DNA of 7,638 nt, from contig JALXCX010000103.1 of assembly GCA_026990725.1 (NCBI GenBank), positions 1 to 7,638 on the forward strand, given 5' to 3'. The notes beneath the pieces were generated by a model. It was not told the DNA's origin. It searched no databases and saw only the letters and a program-made list of their open reading frames with translations. The position numbers and the translations under genes were made by a program. Positions 1 through 6,490 of this stretch are shown here, piece by piece. Position 1 is the stretch's first letter. Each line of letters starts with the position of its first letter. Origin of the DNA: Desulfobulbaceae bacterium. Its GTDB lineage: Bacteria; Desulfobacterota; Desulfobulbia; Desulfobulbales; Desulfobulbaceae.

Positions 1-216
1 AATGGTAACAATAGTCTTCCCCAGCACACCGCCAGCCTTGTTAATTTCATCAACAGCAAGTTTAATGGAATTCTCCATATCCTTGCCCGCAGTGGCCTCA
101 GAGCCGGTGGTGGGCACCATAATACCTATTTTTAAATCTGCAGCCTGTACCTGCCCGTAGAAAAAAAGTCCTGCCAGGGCACTTGCCAGAACAATACTTA
201 TTTTACCTGTCTTCAC
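1..216 (-). CDS. Branched-chain amino acid type ABC transporter substrate-binding protein, N-terminal part
   Basis: Only the first 72 codons lie in the window; the gene continues past base 1. The start is GTG at 216, chosen because a strong GGAGG (complement of 223-227) sits 6 nt upstream; an ATG in the same leader is out of frame. Residues 1-26 form a Sec signal peptide: basic N-terminus (MKTGK), hydrophobic core and a V-Q-A cleavage site before ADLKIG. The mature start LKIGIMVPTTGSEA followed by a helix reading IKLAVDEINKAGGVLGK is the typical opening of LivK/periplasmic-binding-protein type 1 proteins (Peripla_BP_6), which deliver branched-chain amino acids, amides or similar solutes to an ABC permease. 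The exact ligand cannot be told from this fragment. It is transcribed away from the EamA exporter, and permease genes, if linked, would lie to the left of the window. Confidence 0.88.
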   Translation of the reverse strand, partial: MKTGKISIVLASALAGLFFYGQVQAADLKIGIMVPTTGSEATAGKDMENSIKLAVDEINKAGGVLGKTIVTI

Positions 217-256
217 TTGTATCCTCCATTTTTTAAATAATTCGCTCGTCCCCAAC

Positions 257-409
257 GCTTTAGGGTGCCTTGAATAATTAGATATTTTGTTCGAGTTCAA
301 GGAGCATAGAAAATAACAAGCGCAGCATATTAATAATATGTGAGCATTTTTATTTTCGTAGCGACGAAGAAATCGGGCAAAATAGCAATTATGCAAGGTG
401 CCCTTTAGC
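257..409. repeat. 153-nt long imperfect palindrome (structured RNA or MITE-like element)
   Basis: The two ends pair in strict register around base 333. The outer arm 257-279 with 387-409 gives 18 Watson-Crick pairs, 2 G-T wobbles and 3 mismatches in 23. The middle arm 285-298 with 369-382 gives 11 pairs, 2 wobbles and 1 mismatch. The inner arm 309-316 with 350-357 is perfect (8 pairs). The apex 326-340 is CATATT-AAT-AATATG. All four wobbles are G-U in a plus-strand transcript and would be A-C mismatches in a minus-strand one. It lies between two divergent genes and carries no reading frame of note. No target-site duplication is seen at its ends. It could be a palindromic repetitive element or the gene for a structured RNA; copy number cannot be judged from one window. 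Confidence 0.7.
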
Positions 410-486
410 TGATGTACGAACCGGATTGGATAATCAAATAAAAAAGGGGTTTCTGTCAAGCAAATTATGTCCTGCCAAAAGGATCA

Positions 487-529
487 TTGACCACGTCCGA
501 CACTCTTTGTATCGTAAACGGGATATACT
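487..529 (+). promoter_or_regulatory. Weak candidate promoter region for the EamA exporter
   Basis: TTGACC (487-492) and TATCGT (510-515) are spaced by 17 nt. A better -10-like TATACT lies at 524-529 but lacks a recognisable -35 at the right distance. Either would give a short leader to the start at 569. The rest of the 217-568 intergenic stretch outside the palindrome shows no reading frame or clear terminator. Confidence 0.25.
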
Positions 530-568
530 CTCCCAAAAATATTCAGATAAAAAAACCTGACAACGGCC

Positions 569-1456
569 ATGCGCAACCAGTCAAAAGCCTATCTCCTGAC
601 CACGCTGGTCATCACCTTCTGGGCCACTGCCGCTTCAGCCTTTAAGGTTGCCCTTAAATACGTTGTCCCATCCACCCTGCTCTTTTATTCCATCTTCTTT
701 TCAACCGTTGTCCTTGGTCTTATTCTTCTGGCCCGGGGCGGTTTGAAAGAACTGACAGGATTTCGAAAAAACACCATTGCCCGCGCGGCAATTCTGGGTT
801 TTCTCAACCCCTTTCTCTACTATGCGGTGCTCTTTAAAGCCTATGCTCTTTTACCCGGGCAGATTGCCATGAGTCTCAACTATGGCTGGCCGCTGATTCT
901 CACGCTGTTCTCTGTGCCTATCCTTCAACAACAACTGAGCAGGAGTCAGTTACTAGCCGTACTTGTCAGTTTTCTCGGAGCTGTCATCATTGCCACCCGG
1001 GGCGAACTAACCGGTTTTGGAGATGTGAGCAGTTCAGGAATTCTGCTGGCTGGAGGCTCAACTCTTATCTGGGCATGCTACTGGCTTTTTAATGCAAAAG
1101 ACGGCCTTGATCCGGTGGCGAAACTCTTTACCGGATTCTGCTTTGGTCTGATATTCACCACCATTTTCGGCCTGCTTTTTCATGGGATACATCTGCCTCC
1201 GCCTGCGGCCTGGCTCCCTCTCGTCTATATCAGCCTCTTTGAAATGAGCATTACCTTTACCCTCTGGCTCACAGCCCTGCAGCTCAGTTCCTCAGCAGCA
1301 CGAATTGGCAATCTTATTTATATAACCCCCTTCTTTTCCCTGCTGATCCTCCATCTTGTCATTGGAGAAAAGATTTATCCGGCAACTTTTGTCGGACTGC
1401 TGCTTATCGTTGGGAGTATTCTCTTTCAGAGCATAAAAAAAAGAAATACGGCTTAA
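569..1456 (+). CDS. DMT superfamily (EamA) transporter
   Basis: This is a 295-residue inner-membrane protein with about ten hydrophobic segments, the usual length and topology of the EamA/RhaT drug-metabolite transporter family. Two homologous halves are visible: repeat 1 at about 7-143 (ending in LGAVIIATRG after a SLNYGWPLILTLF stretch) and repeat 2 at about 155-288 (ending in ITPFFSLLILHLVIGEKI and a last helix at 272-288). A basic tail, KKRNTA, follows on the cytoplasmic side. Family members export metabolites or amino acids, or import sugar nucleotides; the substrate cannot be read from sequence. The ATG at 569 has no convincing Shine-Dalgarno, but the first helix begins right after it, so the start is plausible. 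It is a single gene, with no rho-independent terminator visible before the next promoter at 1480. Confidence 0.9.
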   Translation: MRNQSKAYLLTTLVITFWATAASAFKVALKYVVPSTLLFYSIFFSTVVLGLILLARGGLKELTGFRKNTIARAAILGFLNPFLYYAVLFKAYALLPGQIAMSLNYGWPLILTLFSVPILQQQLSRSQLLAVLVSFLGAVIIATRGELTGFGDVSSSGILLAGGSTLIWACYWLFNAKDGLDPVAKLFTGFCFGLIFTTIFGLLFHGIHLPPPAAWLPLVYISLFEMSITFTLWLTALQLSSSAARIGNLIYITPFFSLLILHLVIGEKIYPATFVGLLLIVGSILFQSIKKRNTA

Positions 1457-1479
1457 CATACCGACCTGGCGTTGCGTGA

Positions 1480-1508
1480 TTGACAAAAATTATAATGATC
1501 ATTATAAT
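1480..1508 (+). promoter_or_regulatory. Perfect sigma70 consensus promoter of the RHH gene pair
   Basis: TTGACA at 1480-1485 and TATAAT at 1503-1508 are separated by exactly 17 nt (1486-1502). Both hexamers match consensus at all six positions. The first start codon (1537) lies 28 nt after the -10 box, with AAGGA at 1526-1530 as ribosome binding site 6 nt before it. Confidence 0.85.
1489..1508. promoter_or_regulatory. 20-bp perfect palindrome overlapping the -10 box (probable operator)
   Basis: ATTATAATGATCATTATAAT is identical to its reverse complement. It fills most of the promoter spacer and all of the -10 box, so a protein bound here would block RNA polymerase. The half sequence ATTATAATGA also recurs as a direct repeat at 1489-1498 and 1501-1510, a 12-bp period. 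The adjacent downstream gene encodes a ribbon-helix-helix protein, a fold that typically binds such sites as paired dimers and represses its own operon; that link is inference. Confidence 0.65.
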
Positions 1509-1536
1509 GACAATATAAATAACTGAAGGAAACGAT

Positions 1537-1812
1537 ATGTCGATTGCGGCTGTAAAAACAGAGCGAATTACCATACTTGGCACGACGGACTTCAAGGCAT
1601 TTCTTCGTCGGGAAGCAAAAAAAGAAGGTGTCAGCCTCTCCCAGCTTGTTCGTCAGCGCTGCGAAAACGCCAAACCCGCAAATCAGGACCAGGAGCTGTT
1701 GGCCGCCCTGGTACAAGAGGTGCAGTCCGCAACGGTCCGGGCAAAGAAGTCTTTAAGCAAAGGGCTTGCGGATGCGGAAGCCGTTCTGGCTGACATCAAG
1801 AGTGCCTCTTGA
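1537..1812 (+). CDS. Small ribbon-helix-helix (CopG/Arc-like) DNA-binding protein
   Basis: The 91-residue protein starts at an ATG with AAGGA 6 nt upstream. Residues 9-16 (ERITILGT) form the predicted beta strand, 18-31 (DFKAFLRREAKKEG) helix 1, VSLS the turn, and 34-44 (LSQLVRQRCEN) helix 2. This is the strand-helix-helix pattern of MetJ/Arc/CopG-type proteins, which dimerise to insert the strand pair into the major groove. Residues 52-91 are a helical, charged tail (ELLAALVQEVQSA, then KSLSKGLADAEAVLADIK) that may contact a partner. It is followed by a second small gene overlapping it by 4 nt, and its promoter carries a perfect palindrome, so autoregulation is likely. The arrangement recalls antitoxin or plasmid-maintenance operons, but no recognisable toxin fold follows. 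The fold is fairly sure; the role is not known. Confidence 0.78.
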   Translation: MSIAAVKTERITILGTTDFKAFLRREAKKEGVSLSQLVRQRCENAKPANQDQELLAALVQEVQSATVRAKKSLSKGLADAEAVLADIKSAS

Positions 1813-1988
1813 GCGCTTTAAAAGATGTCATGGCCACGCTGAAGGATGTTTTGCTGCTGACAGAGAAAGTGGAGCGAACAGGCGAAGTGCTTTCCGAAGT
1901 GGCCGCTGAATTACGTGAGCATGACCGAAGACTCATCCGCCTGGAAACAATGGTGGAACTGGCCCAAAATAAACCCCGTCTCACCTAG
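1809..1988 (+). CDS. 59-aa helical/coiled-coil protein coupled to the RHH gene
   Basis: The frame opens with TTG at 1809, so that TTGA forms both this start and the TGA stop of the RHH gene (4-nt overlap), a pattern of translational coupling. It reads (M)SALKDVMATLKDVLLL, then TEKVERTGEVLSEVAAELREHDRR, then LIRLETMVELAQNKPRLT. Nearly all of it is predicted helix with hydrophobic heptad spacing, suggesting a coiled coil. The ending HDRRLIRLETMVELAQ resembles, from memory, the end of a class of small bacterial hypothetical proteins of unknown role. An in-frame ATG at 1830 would give 52 residues, but the TTG start keeps the ALKD helix and the overlap. Between its stop and the convergent stop at 2039 there is only a weak GGCT/AGCC hairpin (about 2024-2046) before a short T run. 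Function is unknown; a complex with the RHH protein is a reasonable guess. Confidence 0.65.
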   Translation: MSALKDVMATLKDVLLLTEKVERTGEVLSEVAAELREHDRRLIRLETMVELAQNKPRLT

Positions 1989-2038
1989 GACAACACAACG
2001 ACAAAGATTTCGCCTTTCCTGCCCCGGCTTGTCAGCCA

Positions 2039-3421
2039 TTACCAGCCCTTTTTAATATCCCGCACCAACCGTTTAAATTCCGGGTCAGCACGCAGAAGAG
2101 ACCTTGCGGTGTCAACGAGCTGATCCACTTCGTCTGCGGGCAGGGCAAAGTTGGTGGCGATATTATTAAACATCTGACGCCTGTCTTTATCGCCTATGGC
2201 ATCAAAACCCACATTAATAAAATAGGATTTGATCTCATGGCCCGGGCGTGAAAGGTCTGCGGCCCATTTGCGCAGATTATATTCCAGCAGAACCAGACTT
2301 TCAGTATTATAGCGTTGCAGCTGGGCATCGGTTACGGCATCAATGACCTGGCTGACGGGCGGTTCGTCTGCTGACGCCTCCATGGGCTGTGCAGCGTGGG
2401 TCTGGGCATTAACAAGGATCAGGACGAGTTTCTGCACGTTATTACGCTTGGCCAGCTGGGCCGCCGCTCTTTTGGTGCCTCCCAGCAGACTGACCCTGTC
2501 GTACAGAGCACGTATACCGAGATTATCGGTTATTCCGCCATCAACCAGATGGATAAATCTACGCTTTTTCTTTTCCCTGTAGGAATCAACAGCCCTGATC
2601 AGTTCAGCCAGTCGCAGATCGCCCTGGGCCCTTTGCCGGGTGGCGGCAAACCAGTCAGGATACTTTATCGTGCATGTATCGTAATTTTGCAAAACAACCG
2701 GGGCAAAAGCTATGGGAACCGCAGATGAGGCCGCCACAGCCCGGGCAACAGAGAAGCTGTCGTAATCTGCGCAGATCAGATCAAAATACCCCTGCGTAAA
2801 GGAAAATCTGTTGCCCATGCCAAGATCTGTGGCATTGATCTGAATATACGGGCCACCCGAGGCCTTGAGATCGGCAAAGGTTTTGCCTTCAAAGATGTAC
2901 TTATCATAATAATCTACGGCAAGTTCGGTACGATCAAAACCGGTGGTGAGCATCTTCCACCAATTGAGCGGGTTAAGAATTCCGTTGAGCAAAATTTTCT
3001 GGACATTATTTTTTAAAAAAGCCTGCTCATAATCCTCAAATATCCGATCACCGAATAAACCATAATAAGCCGCTGTAAAGCTGCCGCCCGACACCGAGCT
3101 GATACTATCCACCGTATCCAGCAGACTGACACTTCGGCCGTTTTCTGTATAACGTACGTTACGCAGTTCTTTTAAGACGCCGTAGGAAAAGGCTGCCGCC
3201 CTGGTTCCGCCGCCGGAAAACCCCAGCATGAGAAGCACATCTCCGCTGTGGGATACCGGCATGTCCAGTTTATAAATCCAGTCCTCAATTGGCTGCCGGG
3301 ACTCTACCTGTATGTCATCCACCCGGGAATACACGGAGCAGCCGCTGAGCAGCAGACCAACAATGAGCGCCCCAAGACTGCCACGGCACAAACAAAAAAA
3401 ACAGCGGAAGCTTGTTACCAT
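2039..3421 (-). CDS. Patatin-like phospholipase, predicted outer-membrane lipoprotein
   Basis: From the ATG at 3421 the product is 460 residues. An in-frame GTG at 3445 would add 8 residues and overlap the upstream gene by 17 nt; neither has a clear Shine-Dalgarno, and the ATG gives a more normal lipoprotein signal. Residues 1-28 end in a lipobox, LLLSGC, with Ser at +2, predicting sorting to the outer membrane. The patatin domain shows the oxyanion-hole loop GFSGGGTRAA (67-76), the nucleophile elbow SVSGGS with Ser111, a characteristic ARAVAASSAVPIAFAPV segment (about 226-242) and the catalytic Asp294 in VDGGITDN. The first elbow position is Ser rather than Gly. Family members hydrolyse acyl esters of phospholipids through a Ser-Asp dyad. 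It is the last gene of the NfeD-SPFH operon, suggesting a part in envelope lipid turnover. Confidence 0.9.
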   Translation of the reverse strand: MVTSFRCFFCLCRGSLGALIVGLLLSGCSVYSRVDDIQVESRQPIEDWIYKLDMPVSHSGDVLLMLGFSGGGTRAAAFSYGVLKELRNVRYTENGRSVSLLDTVDSISSVSGGSFTAAYYGLFGDRIFEDYEQAFLKNNVQKILLNGILNPLNWWKMLTTGFDRTELAVDYYDKYIFEGKTFADLKASGGPYIQINATDLGMGNRFSFTQGYFDLICADYDSFSVARAVAASSAVPIAFAPVVLQNYDTCTIKYPDWFAATRQRAQGDLRLAELIRAVDSYREKKKRRFIHLVDGGITDNLGIRALYDRVSLLGGTKRAAAQLAKRNNVQKLVLILVNAQTHAAQPMEASADEPPVSQVIDAVTDAQLQRYNTESLVLLEYNLRKWAADLSRPGHEIKSYFINVGFDAIGDKDRRQMFNNIATNFALPADEVDQLVDTARSLLRADPEFKRLVRDIKKGW

Positions 3422-3428
3422 AATACTG

Positions 3429-4358
3429 TCAGGACGCTTTATCACTGGTGTGTTTCAGAGTTGACATGGCCGTTGCCACCATGGATGAGACATCTGTCAG
3501 GTTGCCAGGGAGAATCATGGTGTTGTTTTCCTTGGCCAGCTTGCCAAACTGGTCCAGGTATTTTTTCGCCACATCCAGATTCGCAGCCTCGTGTCCACCC
3601 GGTTCCGCGAGGGCCTCCCCTACCCTGCGGATGCCTTCGGCTGTCGCTTTGGCAACTTTTAAAATCTCCTGGGCACGCCCCTCGGCCTCATTGATGCGTT
3701 TCATTTGCTCCCCCTCAGACAGGGCGATGGCCTCAGCACGTTCTGCCGCAGCCCGGTTGATGAGCGCCTGTTTTTCACCTTCAGACCGGGCGATTTCGGC
3801 CCGTTTCTCACGCTCTGCCCGCATCTGTTTTTCCATGGCTTCCAGCACCGACCGGGGAGGCTGGAGATCCTTAATTTCATACCGCAACACCTTGATTCCC
3901 CAGTTCTGGGCCGCATCATCAAGGGCCTGTACCACCTGCTGATTCAGATTTTCTCTGGCCTCAAAGGTGTTATCCAGGCTTATTTTACCAATAGCAGACC
4001 GCAACGATGTCTGGGCCAGCTGGGAGGCGGCAAAATGATAATTCTCAATGCCGTAAGCAGACTGACGTGAATTCATTACCTGCAAATAGAGCACGCCATC
4101 GACCTCCATGGTGACATTATCTGCAGTGATACAGGTCTGGGCGGGAATATCAATGGGTTCTTCCTTGAGATTTCTTTTATAGGCAATCCGGTCGATAAAA
4201 GGCACCAGAATATGAAATCCGGCCTCAAGCGTTTTTCGATACTTGCCCAAACGCTCAACCACATACTCATTACGCTGGGGCACAACAACTGCGGTTTTCT
4301 TTAAGACAAAGATGCTAAAGGCAACAAGAGCAATAACACCCACAAGCAGATTATTCAT
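3429..4358 (-). CDS. qmcA: SPFH/Band7 domain paraslipin (QmcA-like)
   Basis: The 309-residue protein has the length and order of the QmcA/paraslipin group. A membrane helix at 3-19 is followed by the SPFH start AVVVPQRNEYVVERLGKY (23-40), then the Band7 core with GFHILVPFIDRIAYKRNL (48-64) and the typical GKISLDNTFEARENLN (124-139) and WGIKVLRYEIKDLQPP (153-168). From about 175 to 250 there is an Ala/Glu/Arg-rich coiled coil (EKRAEIARSEGEKQALINRAAAERAEA) that drives oligomerisation. Such proteins form large cage-like assemblies in the inner membrane and modulate proteases or microdomains. The start ATG at 4358 has AAGGAG about 7 nt upstream and lies inside the end of the nfeD gene (8-nt overlap, ATGAATAA), showing coupling. 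The patatin gene begins 7 nt after its stop. Confidence 0.93.
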   Translation of the reverse strand: MNNLLVGVIALVAFSIFVLKKTAVVVPQRNEYVVERLGKYRKTLEAGFHILVPFIDRIAYKRNLKEEPIDIPAQTCITADNVTMEVDGVLYLQVMNSRQSAYGIENYHFAASQLAQTSLRSAIGKISLDNTFEARENLNQQVVQALDDAAQNWGIKVLRYEIKDLQPPRSVLEAMEKQMRAEREKRAEIARSEGEKQALINRAAAERAEAIALSEGEQMKRINEAEGRAQEILKVAKATAEGIRRVGEALAEPGGHEAANLDVAKKYLDQFGKLAKENNTMILPGNLTDVSSMVATAMSTLKHTSDKAS

Positions 4359-4815
4359 TGTCGTTCTCCTTTAAAGAGGTCAGGGGCTGTACTTTGACGA
4401 TTAGATCATTTTTCCCCACTATATCAACAACTGTTCCTGCGTCGATTTTTTCATCTGCAACAGCATTCCAGAATGAGCCGCCATACTTTACCCGGCCGGT
4501 AGCAGGGGGAAGTATAGCCTCTGTCACCGTACCTGTGGCGGAGGCCGCATCGACAATGACCGAGTCATTCTGCTCAAAAACACCCCCCAGAAAAACTGTT
4601 CGCAATTTGGAGCGAAGCGCTGCAAGGCTGGCCAGGGAGCAAACCAGAAAGACGACAAGCTGGGTAGCCAGCGGTATATCCATAACCGCCAGAGCCAACG
4701 CGACGCACCAGGCACCGATACCGAAGAAAAAAAGAATAAAGCCCGGCAGAGCCATCTCAACAAGAAAACAGGCTATGCCGGCCAGAAACCAGAGAAGAAC
4801 AGGAGAAATAAACAT
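4351..4815 (-). CDS. NfeD-like membrane protein (short form, YbbJ type)
   Basis: The 154-residue protein has hydrophobic segments at about 5-22, 24-45 and 49-67, followed by a soluble beta-rich domain at about 75-146. The motif run GTVTEAILPPATGRVKYGG, then AVADEKIDAGTVVDIVGKNDLIVKV, is the OB-fold of NfeD C-terminal domains. It lacks the ClpP-like serine protease part of long NfeD proteins, so it belongs to the short class that is almost always paired with an SPFH protein, as it is here. The OB domain is thought to dock with the SPFH partner in the inner membrane. The start ATG at 4815 is preceded by GAGG 7 nt upstream. It is the first gene of the three-gene minus-strand operon; no strong promoter was recognised in the upstream 335 nt on that strand. 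Confidence 0.9.
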   Translation of the reverse strand: MFISPVLLWFLAGIACFLVEMALPGFILFFFGIGAWCVALALAVMDIPLATQLVVFLVCSLASLAALRSKLRTVFLGGVFEQNDSVIVDAASATGTVTEAILPPATGRVKYGGSFWNAVADEKIDAGTVVDIVGKNDLIVKVQPLTSLKENDNE

Positions 4816-4990
4816 TTTTCGGCCTCGTTAATGAACCATTTTGCTGCAAGCGAATGTTTGAGTTTAGCGGTTTGCGGATAAACAGCAATCAGCTTGAATA
4901 ACCATAGGCGAATGATGAAGCGAATGCCCCAGCAAACCCGGCAGGACTGCAAATCCGATGTAACGACATATTATGGCTTTATTGCCTGTA

Positions 4991-5023
4991 TTGACTTTTA
5001 CGACATAATGACATATAAGTCAA
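4991..5023 (+). promoter_or_regulatory. Promoter of the HipA-like gene with embedded inverted repeat
   Basis: TTGACT (4991-4996) and TATAAG (5014-5019) are 17 nt apart, each matching five of six consensus bases. TTGACTT at 4991-4997 and AAGTCAA at 5017-5023 are perfect reverse complements, so the repeat arms sit on the -35 and on the -10/start side. This would leave a leader of roughly 125 nt before the ATG at 5151. The surrounding intergenic stretch 4816-5150 has no reading frame of note; about 4960-5150 is markedly A+T-rich. Confidence 0.55.
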
Positions 5024-5025
5024 TA

Positions 5026-5137
5026 TATCTGCTCATTTATTGAAGCATACGTTGTTATTTCTTCACGCTTTATTTCAGTAATTTTAAATATTTATATTTA
5101 TTTTCGCATTCTGTTTATCTGCTCAATTATTTGATCA
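5026..5137. repeat. Two related 22-bp sites, 90 bp apart, in the hipA-like leader
   Basis: TATCTGCTCA begins both copies (5026-5035 and 5116-5125). Over 22 bp the copies (5026-5047 and 5116-5137) agree at 18 positions. Each is itself a loose palindrome: the second reads TGCTCAA-TTAT-TTGATCA, with 6 of 7 arm pairs. The second copy ends 13 nt before the start codon. They are candidate binding sites, possibly for the winged-helix domain of the protein encoded just downstream. Confidence 0.4.
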
Positions 5138-5150
5138 GAGAGAGTGTCAT

Positions 5151-6479
5151 ATGCCTCAAAAATTATTAGAAATGCTTTCCTTGGGCCCAGCCACAACCAG
5201 AACTTTAGCAGCTGGCACTGGCATGAAAAGGCAAACTGTTAATAGAAAGCTAAGAGCCCTGGGCGATTCTGTTATTAAATTCGACAAGGTCAGGCCGCCA
5301 CTATACTATGCTGTTCAAGAAGCATTTGGTTCAGGTAACGAAATACATCTTGCAGCTGTAGATCCACAGGGCAACACCAACCTATGGGGAGTGTTGCGAC
5401 CTCTTGTCCACGGTGGTTTTTGCCTCCAAACCACCCCTATTGCTCCCAAAGTCTTAAAGGGAAACAATGAAAATGGCATGTATGATGGCTTGCCTTATTT
5501 TCTTGATGATATGAGGCCGCAAGGTTTCATGGGAAGGCAGATTGCGAGAGACTTGAATGCCCAATTCGATATTTTCCCCCCAGATCCAAGGGATTGGAAC
5601 CAAGAGCAAGTAGGACGATATCTTGTTGCAAATGGTGATGATTTACCAGGGAATCTAAAAATAGGACGAATGGCCCTTGACCGAGTTCGACGACCGCCAC
5701 AAAAATCTAGACGTGAAGATTATCCAGAGCTTGCTGACAAAGCCGTTGAAGGCGAAGTTTATGGGTCTTCCGCAGGTGGAGAACAGGCTAAATTTGCTAC
5801 ATATTCAAGGGAACGAGAAGCTCATGTGATTGTAAAGTTTTCTCCAAAAGAGGGTGGAGAGTTAGCTGCACGATGGAGAGACATTCTTGTGACAGAATAT
5901 ATAGCCTCTGAAGTTTTGCATGAATTCGACATACCTGCCGCTGAACTAGGGATTCATGAGATTCAGGACAGGTTATTTCTCGAGTCTCTTAGATTTGATA
6001 GATATGGAGAATATGGCCGATTGCCGCTCATATCCATGCAAGCAGTTGATAATGAATTCTCAGGGGTTGGGAGCGGTTGGTTGCATGTCGCAAAAGAGTT
6101 GCATAAATTAGGGTTAATAAGCTGGCAGCACCTATTTGATATAGCAGTGTATTGGGGTTTTGGAAGGTTGATTTACAACACCGATATGCACCTTGGTAAT
6201 GTCAGTTTCTTCATTGATGGTTCAGGCTTTAGCCTAGCCCCAATTTATGACATGTGTTCAATGGGATTTGCACCTAAAAGTACAGGTGAAATTCCACCGT
6301 ATGCTTTTACCTTGCCTGATATTAACGAATCTCTTGCTTTTATTGACAAAACAATCCCTACGACCAAGCAAATGGCACGAGAATTCTGGAGAAAAGTGGC
6401 AGGAAGCGAACTCGTTTCTGCTGAGTTAAGGCAATTTGTTGACCAAGAAACAATTATTGAGGACATGGGCGAGGAGTAA
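5151..6479 (+). CDS. yjjJ: HipA-family Ser/Thr kinase toxin with N-terminal winged helix (YjjJ type)
   Basis: The 442-residue product begins with a winged helix-turn-helix (1-55; recognition helix around MKRQTVNRKLRALG, wing VIKFDKVRPPLYY), then the HipA kinase fold. Visible kinase motifs are the glycine loop YGSSAGGEQAKF (204-215; Ser206 lies where HipA has its autophosphorylated Ser150), an ATP-binding Lys229 in VIVKFSP, the catalytic NTDMHLGN (343-350, Asp345) and the metal-binding Asp367 in PIYDM. Order and length match E. coli YjjJ, a HipA homologue without a HipB partner. HipA kinases phosphorylate cytosolic targets such as aminoacyl-tRNA synthetases; the YjjJ target is not evident here. 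No hipB-like gene flanks it, so the fused N-terminal domain may supply DNA binding and control. The gene is clearly A+T-richer than its neighbours, suggesting transfer. The Shine-Dalgarno is weak (GAGAGAG). Confidence 0.88.
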   Translation: MPQKLLEMLSLGPATTRTLAAGTGMKRQTVNRKLRALGDSVIKFDKVRPPLYYAVQEAFGSGNEIHLAAVDPQGNTNLWGVLRPLVHGGFCLQTTPIAPKVLKGNNENGMYDGLPYFLDDMRPQGFMGRQIARDLNAQFDIFPPDPRDWNQEQVGRYLVANGDDLPGNLKIGRMALDRVRRPPQKSRREDYPELADKAVEGEVYGSSAGGEQAKFATYSREREAHVIVKFSPKEGGELAARWRDILVTEYIASEVLHEFDIPAAELGIHEIQDRLFLESLRFDRYGEYGRLPLISMQAVDNEFSGVGSGWLHVAKELHKLGLISWQHLFDIAVYWGFGRLIYNTDMHLGNVSFFIDGSGFSLAPIYDMCSMGFAPKSTGEIPPYAFTLPDINESLAFIDKTIPTTKQMAREFWRKVAGSELVSAELRQFVDQETIIEDMGEE

Positions 6480-6490
6480 TGCTGCTTGCT

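Noticed and set aside
1457..1479. Rho-independent terminator after the EamA exporter
   Set aside because: There is no stem followed by a T run between the stop codon and the next promoter.
1453..1716. 87-codon minus-strand frame over the RHH gene and its promoter
   Set aside because: It runs antisense through a perfect promoter and the RHH domain; its Phe/Cys/Tyr-rich product has no sensible pattern.
3448..3942. 164-codon plus-strand frame opposite the SPFH gene
   Set aside because: It is antisense to a strongly recognised SPFH coding region; its Ala/Ser/Arg-rich composition is what the reverse of an Ala/Glu-rich coiled coil gives.
4358..4831. 157-codon plus-strand frame opposite the nfeD gene
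   Set aside because: It covers the NfeD coding region almost exactly on the other strand, and its product shows no recognisable domain.
4816..5150. Possible HipB-like antitoxin gene upstream of the kinase
   Set aside because: No frame of useful length with a helix-turn-helix exists on either strand there; the stretch is A+T-rich regulatory DNA.
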